From contig NC_081414.1 of the NCBI RefSeq assembly GCF_030272615.1, positions 913,331,648 to 913,395,647 on the forward strand: a stretch of 64,000 nucleotides of DNA, given 5' to 3'. The notes below the pieces were generated by a model. It was not told where the DNA came from. It worked only from the letters and a program-made list of their open reading frames with translations, and made no database searches. Shown here one piece after another: positions 46,814 through 59,583 of the stretch (position 1 is its first letter; every line of letters starts with the position of its first letter). The position numbers were made by a program, and so were the translations under genes. The stretch is from Cryptomeria japonica. Its lineage: Eukaryota > Streptophyta > Pinopsida > Cupressales > Cupressaceae.

Positions 46814-47939
46814 TCTTAGGTGATGTTTACTTGGATGAGGTCCAGTGTCACATCCCTAAGAAAATTATCAAACAAGATATATTTCAGCATAGTAGGTTAC
46901 ATGGTGCACAAATCTAGCAGTGGCTCGCATCATATACCCTTGGTTCCTTGCTGCACACTGTCTTTATCCTAATAATGATCAGATTCCATTATAATTTTCT
47001 CAGCAGGTGTACGCTAAGGCCCATTTGAACATGAAGGTCAACTACCTTGACCTACCCACCTATTTTGGATAGGGGCGTGGTAGAGTCATAGATCAAGATT
47101 TTATCGTAGAGCTGATCGACAGGTGCTAGTGTACAAACATTTGGTAGGTCATAGGTTTCCTACCATATCCCCATCCCTCACCCCACAATAGATCAGGTGC
47201 TCATTGCTTCCCAAAGGGAAGAAATTGATTGCGTTGGAGATATTATAGTTGTTGTTGCTACCATTTCTTCTAATCAGCTAGGCAGATATATGATGAGTTA
47301 ACCACAGTCGAGACCATCCACAGGCGCATCATCTAGTTGTGCAACTAATGATCATTATTCTATTGTCTACATCCTGACACCACATGACATAGAAATTATC
47401 TCAGGAGGTGCTCGCCAGATGCAGATGTCTCATTATTTAGCAGAGGACCTCTTACGTGCATAATTTTTGATTTCATCTCGCCTTCATATATTTATTATAT
47501 GAGGTTAGGCAGGAGGTGCTTACAGATTCATAGGCTATAACATCGAGTCAGATGCCAGGACATTCACAACATTCTTATCACTCTGCGTGGCATTACCGGT
47601 CGACAGCAACGACCACACCGTTGCTGTAGAGGGGGAGATATAGGTTGACTAGGTTCATATCACACCAAAGGGCCTGCATTCATTTGCGGGAGCAGCTACA
47701 GGGGTTGAGCCAAACTGGTTTTATGGAGATGCTAATACGGTTAGACTCTACATTGATGCCCTCTCAACTGCATAACCCTCTACACTCATCATGTAAGAAT
47801 GCGATTTGCCTACACATGTACCATAATAGTGATTTGCTTTGAAAAGTAATAATTTGATTGCATCTCTTTTTGATGTACAAAAGAGTAATTTTTTGTGAAG
47901 TTGATTATTGATAAAAAAGTTCCAGGTGGTAAAGTGTCT
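46814..47939. other. Coding-like but unresolved DNA
   Basis: Short plus-strand open stretches (GDVYLDEVQCHIPKKIIK; ISGGARQMQMSHYLAEDLL) and the stretch before the 46199 insert (VGDIHTDGMYKDTCR) suggest an old coding region broken by many stops. I do not recognise it. A decayed transposon gene is as likely as a host gene. Confidence 0.3.
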
Positions 47940-48387
47940 CTTAATTTCTAAAACTGTTATGCTTGCCACTTGCCAAAAAAACCATGAGGTATGTAAGGTT
48001 GTATTAATTTACGATTATTTTTTATACATAATCTAGCCTTGTGGATTCTTTACCAAATTTTGTTTCAAACTTTTTGTACTTGTAACTCTTGCAATTTACC
48101 ATCTTTGTCATGTCAGTGCCTTCATTTCTCAAAGGCAGTTTAGCCAAATCACCACATGTTTCACAAACTCCTTTTATGCAATCTCTTTGACCAGTTGCAT
48201 TATCATCCTATTTATCACATAAGATGGATGCTATGAATTGACTTGTTAACTTAGGAGGAGCATTTTGAAAACCATCACTTTATTCTCTAATATTTCAAAA
48301 CACTTGATAGTAGAGATCAAATTCAATATGATAACGACAATGACAAGTTTCAAAAACTTTGTTTATCTTCACATAATATGGCCTTAA
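47940..48387 (-). pseudogene. Unrecognised Cys-rich protein, downstream part
   Basis: Minus-strand frames give INKVFETCHCRYHIEFDLY, then GQRDCIKGVCETCGDL and LPLRNEGTDMTKMVNC, a Cys-rich pattern that could bind zinc. The frame at the insertion point of the gypsy element (48387) agrees with the frame at 55011, so the two belong to one former coding region. At least two stops are present in this part. I recall no named family with certainty; the style resembles proteins of unnamed DNA transposons. Function is not assigned. Confidence 0.45.
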
Positions 48388-49363
48388 TGGTGCAGGAGCA
48401 CCTAGAGTTTAGTTGTTATGTCAGTTAGAGGTTTGAGTCTTAGAAGTTAGGGGTCATGTCATTCTAATTCAATAAGGTCTATGGAGACCATTTGTAATGT
48501 TATTTCATGTTTTCAGGTTTGTATGTCATAATTGGAGTCATAATTTGCAAGGTTGGAAAAATTATCAAATGTTGTCATCGAGATAGTTATCCCGATAAAG
48601 TATCATTGTTGTAAAAAGTTGTCAAATGTTGTCATCAAGATAGTTATCTCGATAAAGTGTCGTTGTTGTAAAAAGATGTCAAAATGGTCATCGGGATAGT
48701 TAACCCGATAAAGCGTCACTGTTGGGAAAAGTTGTCATCGAGATAAGTTATCCTAATAAAAGTGTCATCAGGATAGGTTTCTCTACCGAGATTGGAAAAT
48801 GGAGTTCAACCGACTTTGGTGGGCTATCCCGATAGGCATCCAATGCCTTGTTTGGTATAGCTATGTTGAAAGGGGGACATCAGGGTAAGTTTACCTTATT
48901 GGAATTGCACAAAAATGTTATCCCACTAATATTAGTTATCCTTATGGGTGGAAAAGTCTTTAGTTAGATATTTTTATGCCGACGACGGTGTCCAACAGGG
49001 TTTTGTCAGTTCGGGATTGTTATCCTGATGTCTGTGTTAAATTTTGATTTTTCAAATCTGGTAGTCAAACAGTCATGTAGTCCAACGGTCATGGTGAAAA
49101 AGTTAAAATTTGGTATAAATTGTATAACAACGCTGGAAACCAGATTCAAAAGTGTATTTTTGAGAATTTGAATTACGAGTCTGATTCTGTAACATAGTTT
49201 CATTTTTTTTTCCAATCACTAGTATCGTATTGAAGGTTCATTTTATTGCAATTCTTTTTGTTTCCTGTACATATATGTTGCTGTAGGAATTCAACTTGAT
49301 TGGACAATAGGCAACTAGGGTTTCAACCTCGTTTCGATAATTCTCCCTCTTTGTATTGCATCA
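48388..49363 (+). repeat. 5' LTR of the chromovirus, with hairpin array
   Basis: 976 bp. The stretch 48560-48790 holds about four units of roughly 60 bp, each with the palindrome (T)CGGGATAGTTATCCCGA or a one-step variant. More TATCCCGAT words follow to about 49030. Confidence 0.92.
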
Positions 49364-49453
49364 AAGTGGTATCAGAGCTTAGGTTTTGATTAGGAGTTTT
49401 GTGTGTGTGAAGTCTGAGCGGAAATAGTGATTGCATAGTAGGAGAAGGGCAAG

Positions 49454-52400
49454 ATGCCCCCTAAGGGAAGTGGAGTCCTCACAAAAGAGGTGAGGGTGGT
49501 CAAGGAGGGCCAAGATGGTATGTTGGTCAAGATAGCAGCACTGGAAGTAGCTTTGAGGAGAACTGGGGTTGCTAATGTGGATAGCGACTCAGAGGAAGAA
49601 AAAGTAGGTGAACAGGGGAATGAAGCTCCCCAAAATGTACCTGAAGAAGAACAGTTGGGGCTGAAAGAGAAAACGTTCCTAGCAGTGCTCAAGGCTGTCA
49701 AAGGAGACCAATCTGACATGAAATTGGATTTGCCAATATATGGTGGCAAGATGGATAATGAGGAGATACTAGATTGGATAGATGCCCGTGATAATTATTT
49801 TGACTTCAAGGAGGTCCCAGAGGACCAAAAGGTGAAGCTGGCCAAGACTAAGTTGAAGGGGTCAGCACTAACTTGGTGGAATTACATTCACTCAGAGAGA
49901 TTGAGAAGAGGAAAGCCCAAGATTAACACTTGGGACAAAATGGTAACAAAGGTGAAGGCCCAATTTCTACCAGGTGATTTTATGAGGTTGCAGAACCTAA
50001 AGCAAAAAGAAATGGATGTGATGAAATACATAGAGGAGTTCCATAAATTGATCATGAGGGCAGAGCACCATGAAGATGAAGTGGAGAAAATGGCAAGGTA
50101 TATGAATGGGTTGATACATAGCATACAAGACGGATTGAGTCTAACTACCCCTAGGAGTGTAGAAGAATGTTTTTCAGTTGGCCACAAGAGAAGAAGAGAA
50201 GGTTAAAAGGAGGCAGGAGCAGTAGGCCAGGGGTAGAGGAAAGAATAATAGAGGAAGAGGAAACTTTGGAGGAGGTAGAGCACAATTCCAAAAGCATCAA
50301 GGGGAGACTAGTGGACATCAAGAACAAACCAATGAGAAAAGAGGTGGATTCAGGGGCAAGAGATCTAACACAAGAGGCAAATTTGGAAACCAAGGAAGAG
50401 GATCAAATAAATTCTCAGGGAAGTGTTTTCAATGTGGCCAAATTGGTCACCCTACTTGGAGATGCTTGGACAAATAAAGTACAAGCTCATATGGAGGAGA
50501 AAGGAAGACACAAGTTGTTCATGAGGAAGAGGTAGAGAGTGTGAACTCACCATCATTGCTTGCAAAACTTGTGGTAGGGGAAAACCTACTCATGAGGAGG
50601 ACATTGATCAAGGTCCCAACCGTCAAGGAACCACCGCAAAGAAAATCTTTGTTTAGAACCACATGTATGGCACAAGGTAAGGTATGTAAAGTGGCAATTG
50701 ATTCCAATTCCACTGACAATTTAGTTGCAGTAGAGATGGTAGAAAAGTTAGAACTAAAGAGGATCCCTCACCCCACACCATATAAGGTGTCTTGGCTAAA
50801 TAAGGGCCAACAATTACTTGTCAGTGAGAAATCTTGGGTAGAGTTCAGTATTGGTCCTTATGAGGATAAAATTTTGTGTGATATCATTCCCATGGATGTG
50901 TGCCACATCCTACTTGGCAGGCATTGGCAGTATGATAGGGAAGCCCAACATGATGGAAAGAATAATATCTTTGTCATTAAGAAGGGGGGAGTATATTATA
51001 CCCTTACCCCACTAAAGGAAGATGAGAGTGCAGTCCATGAAGGACCTAATGTAATGGTGGTAAAGGAAAAGGAGTTCATGAAGAACCTGGAAGAAGAGGA
51101 GTGTGGATATGCTATTGTGGGGAAACCAATCTCGGAAGCAGCATATAATGACAACAAGGAAGTCCCTAAAGAGGTGCAGACCCTACTTGATAAGTATGAA
51201 GGTATAGTAGTGAAGGAATTACCTAATTCTTTTCCCCCCATTCATGATGTGAATCATCATATCGACCTAATTCTTGGCGCAAGTATTCCCAACAAGGCGA
51301 CATACAAAATGAGGAGATCAAGAAGCAGGTCCAAGAATTGCTTGACAAGGGCTTGGTGAGAAAGAGTTCGAGACATTATTTTGTGCCAACTGTTTTGGCA
51401 CCCCAAAAAGATGGAGATTGGAGGCTTTGTACAGATTCAAGGGCTATCAATAAGATAACCATTAGATATAGATTCCCCATTCCTCGGATGGAAGATCTTA
51501 TGGACAGTCTGGTCGGAGCAAGGTACTTTACTAAAATTGATTTAAAAAGTGGCTATCACCAAATAAGGATCAGAGAGGGGGATGAGTGGAAGACGACTTT
51601 CAAGACTAATGAAGGCTTGTATGAATGGCTTGTCATGCCTTTTGGGCTATCTAATGCCCCGAGTACATTCATGAGACTCATGAATGAGGTCCTAAGAGAC
51701 TTCATAAACAAGTTTGTGGTAGCATACTTAGATGACATTTTGGTATTCAACAAGACAAGGGAGGACCATTTGGAACACTTGGATAAGGTGTTAAGGAGGT
51801 TGGATGAAGAAAAAATGATAATCAATCTCAAGAAGTGTGAATGGATGAAAGAAGAGTTGGTATATTTGGGGTTTGTTATTTCACAAGGAACTTTGAAGAT
51901 GGACCTGGAAAAGGTAGAGGCCATACTTAATTGGTCAACACCTAAATCAGTTGGGGAAGTCAGGAGTTTCCATGGTTTAGCAAGCTTCTATCGCAAGTTT
52001 ATCAAGAATTTCAGTCATATTGTGGCACCCATGATAGACACCATCAAAGGAGAGAAGAGGAGAAGATTCCAATGGACCAAGGAGGTTGATCAGAGTTTTG
52101 AGTACCTCAAGACAAGGGTCAAACATCAACCTATCCTTACTTTACTAGATTTTAATAAGGTATTTACAATAGAGTGTGATGCTCGTGGCTATGCCTTAGG
52201 GGAAGTGTTGAGTCGAGAGGGGAAGCCGATAGCTTTCTTTAGTGAGAAATTGAATGAAGCCAAAGAGAAGTATTCATCCTATGATTTGGAGCTATATGCC
52301 ATGGTGCAAGTACTAAAAAAATGGAGACACTACCTACTACCCAAGGAGTTTGTGGTATACATAGATACCCATGCTTTGAGTTTCCTAAACAGTCAAGAGA

Positions 52401-54020
52401 AGTTGAGTCATCGACACATGAAGTGGGTAGAGCAATTGCAGTCCTATACTTTTACCATAAAGCACAAGAAAGGGAAGGCTAACAAGGTAGTTGATGCTTT
52501 GAGCAGGAGGACAATGATGATACGAGGTGCAGTTTCAAAGTGTAGGAATTGATTCCTTAAGAGGTATGTATCATAATGATGCACTTTCATGAAGTGTTTT
52601 CTGTTTGTGAGCAATTACATGATTCTTTTCACAATGAGTATGCAGATTATGTAGTACAAGGTGGTCTTTTATTTAAGGGAGCTCATTTATGTGTCCCAAA
52701 GTGTTCTATAAGGGAAACTTTGATCAGAGAGAAGCATAGTGGTAGTCTTGGAGGATATTTTGGATGTGATAAGACATTGGATCAGGTCAAAAGGTTTTAC
52801 TACTGGCCTAAGATGCACCTAGATGTGAAGAAGTTTGTGGAAGGCTGTGGTATATGTCAGAGAGCAAAGGGGTCAAGTTCTAATGCAGGGTTGTATCAAT
52901 CTCTTCCCATACCTAATAGACCGTGGGAAGTCATCAATATGGATTTTGTTTTGGGTCTACCAAAGACCATAAGGGGATATGATAGTGTGTATGTAGTTGT
53001 AGATAGGTTTAGCAAGATGGCTCACTTCATTACATGCAAAACAACCAATGATGTCTCCCACATTGCTAACTTATTCTTTAAGGAGAGTGTAAGGATCCAT
53101 GGATTTCCATTATCCATTGTGTTTGACAGAGATTCAAAGTTTATTGGACATTTTTGGAGAACATTATGGAGAAGACTAGGAACCAATCTGACTTTTAGTT
53201 TAGTCTATCATCCTCAAATGGATGGGCAGACTGAGGTTGTCAATAGGTCATTAGGCAACCTGTTTAGATGTCTGACTAAGGAGCACAATCAGTTGTGGGA
53301 TCTAATCCTACCGCAGGAAGAGTATGCATACAATGATTCAATCAACCAAAACATAGGGAAGAGTCCATTTGAAGATGTCTATGGAGTGTATCCTAGAGGT
53401 ATCTATGAATTGAGGGATTTGAGTGGAATGGATCGGAGGAGTGGCCAAGGTGAAGACTTTGCAGTATCCATGCATGAAATCCACAAACAGGTCAAGGAGA
53501 CACTTGAGAAGAATGTGGATAAGTATAAGAAGAAGGAAAACTTGAAGAAGAGAGATGTACAATTCAAGGTGGGTGATCTAGTATTGGCATATTTGAGGAA
53601 GGAGAGATTGCCAAAGGGCAAGTATATGAAGTTGATGATGAAGAAGATAGGGTCATGTAAAGTGGTTCACAAGTATGGCAATAATGCTTATGCGATTGAA
53701 CTCCCATCGGGGGTTGCTATCTCACCCATATTCAATGTGGTAGATTTGTATCCCTATAAGGAATTTGATTTTACAGATCAAGGAGAATAAGGAGCTGAAG
53801 ATGTCGATATAGAATGGGTCAAGGACCTTCCACCTACTCAGCCTATGCGACTTGAAGCCATTTTGGACTCAAGAGAAGTGAAGAGGATAAGGCAAAAAGT
53901 TTATAAGGAGCACCTAGTCAAGTGGCTAGGACTACCAAATGAAGATGCTACCTGGATGTCAGAGGAGGATATAGCACAACATGGGGTCTCAGTTGCAAAT
54001 CTAATTTCATCAAGAGCATG
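49454..54020 (+). pseudogene. Chromovirus gag-pol region
   Basis: The start is the ATG at 49454 (MPPKGSGVLTKEV). Approximate domains: gag 49700-50170 (LDLPIYGGKMDNEEILDWI, LKGSALTWWNYI); protease-like 50650-51000 (HILLGRHWQYD); reverse transcriptase 51340-51900 (FTKIDLKSGYHQIR, VMPFGLSNAPSTF, VVAYLDDILVF, the catalytic YLDD); RNase H 52080-52500 (FTIECDARGYALG); integrase 52660-53500 (zinc-binding HH-CC, then INMDFVLGLP and the rest of the catalytic core); chromodomain about 53800-54020 (YKEHLVKWLGLPNEDATW). These make virus-like particles, copy RNA to DNA, insert it, and direct insertion to chromatin. Broken as noted for the whole element. Confidence 0.9.
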
Positions 54021-54042
54021 AAATCTTTCCTCTTCGGGTGTA

Positions 54043-55005
54043 TGGTGCAGGAGCACCTAGAGTTTAGTTGTTATGTCAATTAGAGGTTTGAGTCTTAGAA
54101 GTTAGGGGTCATGTCAATCTGATTCAATAAGGTCTATGGAGACCATTTGTAATGTCATTTCATGTTTTCAGGTCTGTATGTCAGAATTGGAGTCATAATT
54201 TGCAAGGTTGGAAATTCTTTAAAAATGCTGTCATCAAGATAGTATCATTGTTGTAAAAAGTTGTCAATTGTTGTCATCGGGATAGTTATCCTGATAAAGT
54301 GTCGTCATTGTAAAAAACTGTCAAAATGGTCATCAAGATAGTTAACCCGATAAAGTGTTACTGTTGGGAAAAGTTGTCATTGAGATAAGTTATCTTGATA
54401 AAAGTGTCATCGGGATAGGTTTCTCTATCAGGATTGGAAAATCCAGTTCAACCGACTTTGGTGGGCTATCCTGATAGGCGTACCATGCCTTGTTCGGTAT
54501 AGTTATGCCGAAAGGGGGACATTAGGTTAAGTTTACCTTATCGTAATTGCAGAAAAAGGTTATCTCGCCGATATTAGTTATCCTAATGGGTGGAAAAGTC
54601 TTCAGTTCGAGATTGCTATGCCGATGACGGTGTCCAACAGGGTTTTGTCAGTTTGGGATTGTTATCCCGATGTTTGTATTAAATTTTAATTTTTCAAATC
54701 TGGTAGTTGAACAATCATGTAGTCCAATGGTCGTGGTGGGAAATTAAAAATTTGGTATAAATTGTATAACAATGTTGGAAAATGGATTCAACAATGTATT
54801 TTTGAGTATTTGAATTTATGAGTCTGATTCTATAACATAATTTCAATTTTTTTGCAATCACTGGTATTGTATTGAAGGTTCATTTTCCTAAAATTCTTTT
54901 TGTTTTTTGTACATATATGTTGTTGTAGGAATTCAACCTGATTGGACAATAGGCAACTAGGGTTTCAACCTCGTTTCGACAATTGCCCCTCTCTGTATTG
55001 CATCA
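54043..55005 (+). repeat. 3' LTR of the chromovirus
   Basis: 963-bp partner of 48388-49363. The hairpin array is at 54230-54430, with several hairpins weakened by C-to-T and G-to-A differences. Confidence 0.92.
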
Positions 55006-55010
55006 CTTAA

Positions 55011-55760
55011 CCTTTCAAATATTGTTTGTCCAATTTTTATATGAGTATTTTAATTAGAAAACATCACATGCAATTCATGTTTTGTTGTGTCTAACCAATG
55101 TTTTACATGAAGATCATAATGATCGAGCACAATCCTACATTTGATAACATCTCTACTATTTGATGAAGGACGAGTACTATCATTCCAAAAAGTTGAGACC
55201 AAGTTCCTAACAACATCTTCAATCCTGTCAGTATGAGGAGCTCTTCACATAATTGCCCAATTCTCTTCCAAGGAACTATTATCCAAACCTTTCTTAACAT
55301 TTTCAACAATTTCAATAATAACTTTTTTGTAGCTAAGAACTTTTCCTCTTTTTAATTGTTGTATCTACACTCGACAACTTTAATGCCTCTTTTAACTCAT
55401 TATGAACAAGTATAAATGATAATGGTTGGGCTTTATCTACTGTATCAAGATTTTCAAAATGAAAAATTATTTCCTTTGCACTTTTATTCATTGACCTCCT
55501 TTTAGTATGTCTAGGTCGTTCACCATAAAGTTTCAATTGCTCTACATCCATTTCAAGTAAATGATCTAAATTTCTATAAGAAATATTTCTCTTCACCTGA
55601 TTAGCTAGATTCACAATATGCTCATCCATACCAATAGAAGGAAGTGATCTTAACCCCTCTCCAACCTCCATTGTTTGGACTTGGACCTGGAGCCCTATCT
55701 TCAACTATGTGTTCTTTAGCCTTGTTTTTTCTAATATCTAAATTTGACTCAAGCCCTGCT
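55011..55760 (-). pseudogene. Unrecognised Cys-rich protein, upstream part
   Basis: Read on minus: QTMEVGEGLRSLPSIGMDEH, LLEMDVEQLKLYGERPRH, HFENLDTVDKAQPLSFILV, then RIEDVVRNLVSTFWNDSTR and DVIKCRIVLDHYDLHVKHW, before the gypsy insertion at 55005. The longest open piece is 55704-55333; frames change at least once and stops occur below it. The protein continues at 48387. It could be a host gene of unknown function or a DNA-transposon protein. The start is not identified, since open sequence extends above 55704 in another frame. Confidence 0.45.
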
Positions 55761-55802
55761 TGAGAAATTTCTTCTTGTTGAGCCCATTTTGCACACAAAA
55801 AT

Positions 55803-55856
55803 TGAATATATATATATATAAGAGATAGATAGATAGATAGATAGAGAGAGAGAGGT
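55803..55856. repeat. (TA)n, (GATA)n and (GA)n microsatellites
   Basis: Short adjacent runs just upstream of the gypsy LTR at 56021, continuing as GA-rich DNA to about 55930. Confidence 0.9.
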
Positions 55857-56890
55857 CCTAAAAATAGTTAAGGAGAGAGATAGAGACAAAAAATACTTAA
55901 GGGGAGAGAGAAAGAGACTTAAGAGTCCAGAGAGGGACAAATTTAGGTACACGATACATGTAAAATTAAATAGAAAAGTAAAGATGCAGGCTTTCTTTAT
56001 CTCTATAATATTTAAATTACTGTAGAGGTATAAAAATGACCATATGTTCATTCCTCTATTTAGTTAAATCTAACTTAATTAAATTACCTACATTCTTCTA
56101 TTTTATTAGGTAAATTATTCAATTTACTTAGTTAAATTCACTTATGTCATTTAATTGAATAAATCATTTTATTCAATTAAACCCCTTCTCTCTACTTTTA
56201 ATTAAATTTAGATTTAATTAATAGTTTACCCCAAATTGAATAAATCTAATTTATTCAAATTCCCAAATTATAACTAAATTGAAATAAAACATTTTATTTT
56301 AATTAAATAATTTTATTCCTCATCCACTTGCAAAATCCTACATCTCCCAATTGCCTCCTAAACCCCCTTCTAGACTCTTCTAATCACTTCTAAATTAGCC
56401 TAACCCATATCCTAAATATTGTCACATCCCTAAGCAAGGGGAAGTCACTTCTCAAACCCTCAAAGTCTTTGAAAACCATTAAAGGCTTGAACAACTTAAC
56501 TTTGTAAGTCTTCCAAACCATTAATGGTTAACTCAACCCTCCAGCATGATTAGAGACTTTCTCTAAACTCAACCCACATCTAACCCAGGGGTCTCATTAA
56601 GCATTCATTGCTTTGACCATGGTTATCCCTTTAACCCTTTCACAAGAGTTTATCCTTTGGGTAAAAGCTTTATCCAATGGATAATCTTAACCTAACCTTA
56701 AACCTTACCCCCTAGGGTAACCATGAGGTCTTCTCAAGCATTTAATGCTTCCTACCTCTCCTCTCAATTGGTCTTATGTTGACAATTGTCACCATTTCAT
56801 TGGTGAAAATTGTAAACATGGATTGCCAACTTTCAGACTTGACCCTTGATTAACTCTTTCAATCCTGGCCATCCATAGCCCTATTTTCAC

Positions 56891-56898
56891 TATAAATA
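56891..56898 (+). promoter_or_regulatory. TATA box of the Tat-type LTR
   Basis: TATAAATA followed by GAGCTCTCC. The corresponding position in the related LTR (about 15835, minus) reads CTATTTATAG on plus, the complement of the same motif. Confidence 0.6.
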
Positions 56899-56977
56899 GA
56901 GCTCTCCTTCCTCCATTTTAAGGATCCATGCAAGCTTTAGTATCTCATTTATGCTCAATTTTATCAAGTTAACATTC

Positions 56978-57215
56978 TAGCGCATTGAGCTCACTATTTA
57001 GCGCATAGGGTTTATACTCTAGCGCGTCAAGTCCTTAGCTTAGCGCATCATCTTAACTAACCTTTTCCTGTAGGTCTCAGCATGGAAGGAAAACAGAGCA
57101 GCACATTCGGAAAATAGAGTAGCGCATTCGAAAAACAAAGCCACGCATCGAGTCTGTTTGGCAACGCATCCAACTCATCCTGTAGCGCAGACAGTCTGTC
57201 CTGTAGCGCATAACA
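56978..57215 (+). repeat. TAGCGCAT motif cluster 1
   Basis: About ten copies of (T)TAGCGCAT or close variants (AGCGCGT, CACGCAT, AACGCAT, AGCGCAG), often followed by YRAGTC, at irregular 15-40 bp spacing. Confidence 0.85.
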
Positions 57216-57219
57216 GACA

Positions 57220-58739
57220 GAAAACAAAAACAAAATTGTAACCGAACTTAAATTTAGACTTGTAGAAGTCCACCAAAACCTAGATTTTTCTAACTGTTTG
57301 ATTGGAACTTTTGTAGGACTCTGACAATTTCTTGCAGGTAGAGCTGGATTTTATTTGTAAAATTAAAATAGTTTTAAATTTTACTAACTTAGTTAAGTTA
57401 GTTAAAATTTAGAGTCATTTTAATTTTTGTTGGATAAAATTGAACTCACCCTACTTTGGGCTGTAAAACGAACTACAACAACAATCTTTTCTTGCCTTTT
57501 GAGGAGAAAAATTCTCAATTTGGGCTCTAAAAAGACCAACACAAATTTTCATTTTTGCAAAATCAAAGGGCTTAAAAAGAATTTCACCATCCTTTGGTGT
57601 ATAAAAGGATCCATTTTAGGTTTTAGCAAAGTAAAGAATCACACAAAGTCCAAAGGTCATTTGAAACCAAAGAGGGAAGATCTTCCCCTTTGGATCGATT
57701 TATTTTGTTGACCAACAATCGATTTATTTTGCTGATGAAACGTCAGATTTACTTTGTTGACACTTTCTTTTTAAATAGATCAGAAAATCATTGCCATGAA
57801 AGGTTGAAATAAACACCATGTTTTTGTGGAGCAACATCTCCATATAGATCTTAGAAGATCATTGACTTGAAAGGTAAAAAGAACCTTGTTTGCCTTGTCT
57901 CGAAAGTAGAAGGTATATGCTCTCCCCTTAATTGGGTGATCAAAAAGCCAGACTACTCTTACACTTTCAGTCATACAACATTTAAATCCTTTAGCAGGCC
58001 TGCCTTCCTGAGGGGTTGAAAAACTCTTAAAGCCATTTTTGGCCGTGTGAAGGGAACGACCTAAGTGGGAAACGACTTTGACACCAAGTGTTCCAACCCA
58101 CTATAATCAAATGTGGAAAGCGATGAAAGTCATTTTCAACGGTTGCGTGCAGTGATTAGCCTTCCCCCAGTATCCTTGGGATACGTAAAGCCTTTGTTCT
58201 AAAGGTTGGGAAGCCTCTTGAGGGAGTTTATCAATGACGACCGAATAGGAAGCTTGATTATGAACTTTAGCATAGAAACTTTGAGCCGAGTCAGTAACCA
58301 GACATTTGTAATATCATAGTGCAAGGGAGGGGAAGAATCCGCCCCCAAGATCACTCACCATATATCTCCCAAGATAACTACTCAATTGTGAAGCAATTCA
58401 CTTTGAGTTAAGTTCTGGAAAAAGGCAAAAAAATGGGCGCCCCCTAGGGGGTGACACGACTGTTTGAGCTAACGGAGTATCGAGACTAGTGGGCTATGAT
58501 ATTGCTTATGAATTTTGAATAAAGAGTCTTTTTGAAGTGTATTCTTTGTATCCAAAACCTGTTAAAACATTGGGGATTTGAACACATCCTCGCAGAACAT
58601 ACACTTATTGTTTAGATTAAGCAAAAATGGTTGTCTCTTTGGTGTCGTGCTTTCATTTGTTATCTCAGAAAATCATCTATCACTAAAAAACTCAAGGCAA
58701 AAACTCTAAAATTATAGAAAACAGTCAAGTCAGGGCAGT
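57220..58739 (+). other. Tat-type LTR/leader interior, no gene
   Basis: Non-coding part of the element between the two motif clusters. Short open frames (57427-57711) have no recognisable domain. It includes a GGGCGCCCCCTAGGGGG block near 58436. Confidence 0.5.
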
Positions 58740-59112
58740 TTAGCGCATAAGAACAACATCTTAGCGTGTTGGATCCATACTTTAGCGCATCAGATCCTAT
58801 CCTCAATGCGTAAAGTCTTAACAGTAACGCTTCATCAAAAATCTAAAATCAACAGTAGTAGTTAGTGCGTTCTGAAAAATAGTGTAGCGTGTGGAAGCAT
58901 TAGCTTAGCGCGTTGAAGTCAACCTTTAGTGCATAAAGTTTAATTGTTATCGCGTAGAAGGCCCATATTAGCGCATGACCTTCTAATCAGAAACTGAAAC
59001 AAAGTTAAACAATATAAATTAGTTAGCGCATAGAAGGGGGCAACATAGCGCGTAGGGTCTTTTCATTAGCGTATTGAGAACTTTCTATAGCGCATCGCGT
59101 CTCTATTTTAGC
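58740..59112 (+). repeat. TAGCGCAT motif cluster 2
   Basis: About sixteen copies of the same motif and variants (TTAGCGTG, TTAGTGCAT, TTATCGCGT, TAGCGTATTGAG), spaced 15-50 bp, in the leader before gag. Confidence 0.85.
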
Positions 59113-59583
59113 GCATGACAAAAACCAAGAAAATAGGGGGCAAAACAGAGGTCAAATTGGAAAATTTTGAAAACATTTTCGGAAACCTCCTTTCATCAGC
59201 TTGAGCTTCGTCAAATCAGAATACCAAAAACAGAGTATCAAAAGCTATTTCCAAAGTAAGTTTCTCATCAAACAAAAGTTGTCCAAAATCTAAAATTGGT
59301 CGCACGATAAACATATCTATCCTATCAAAATCAGGAAAACTCATCGCAGATATCAAATAGGTCCTTCAATCAAACGGATTTTCATCCCAAAACACACTTG
59401 TTCTAAAAACTCTAAGTTGTCAAATCGAGTTTCCATATCGGGAAAGCTCTATTCCATATCATTTGACGCACTTTGTCGTGAGGGGGCATCTAAACCTTCA
59501 CTTGATAAAGTAAAGCTTAAGTCCCCAAAAACAAGATAAACTGAATCCAAAACAACTCAAAGGAAACCATTGATCGCCTGTGC

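Larger units (their letters stand above)
48388..55005 (+). mobile_element. Ty3/gypsy chromovirus, both LTRs present
   Basis: 6.6-kb element with LTRs of 976 and 963 bp (TGGTGCAGG...TTGCATCA), a 5-bp TSD cttaa (48383-48387, 55006-55010) and a Met-tRNA primer site (TGGTATCAGAGC, 49367-49378). The interior encodes gag, protease, reverse transcriptase, RNase H, integrase and a C-terminal chromodomain, in chromovirus order. All domains are recognisable but the reading is interrupted about four times, so it is a fossil. LTRs differ by roughly 5-10% by eye, indicating an old insertion. It landed in the unrecognised Cys-rich coding region on the opposite strand. Confidence 0.95.

Noticed and set aside
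49390-53621. Several minus-strand frames over the chromovirus
   Set aside because: Shadows of gag-pol, without independent domains.
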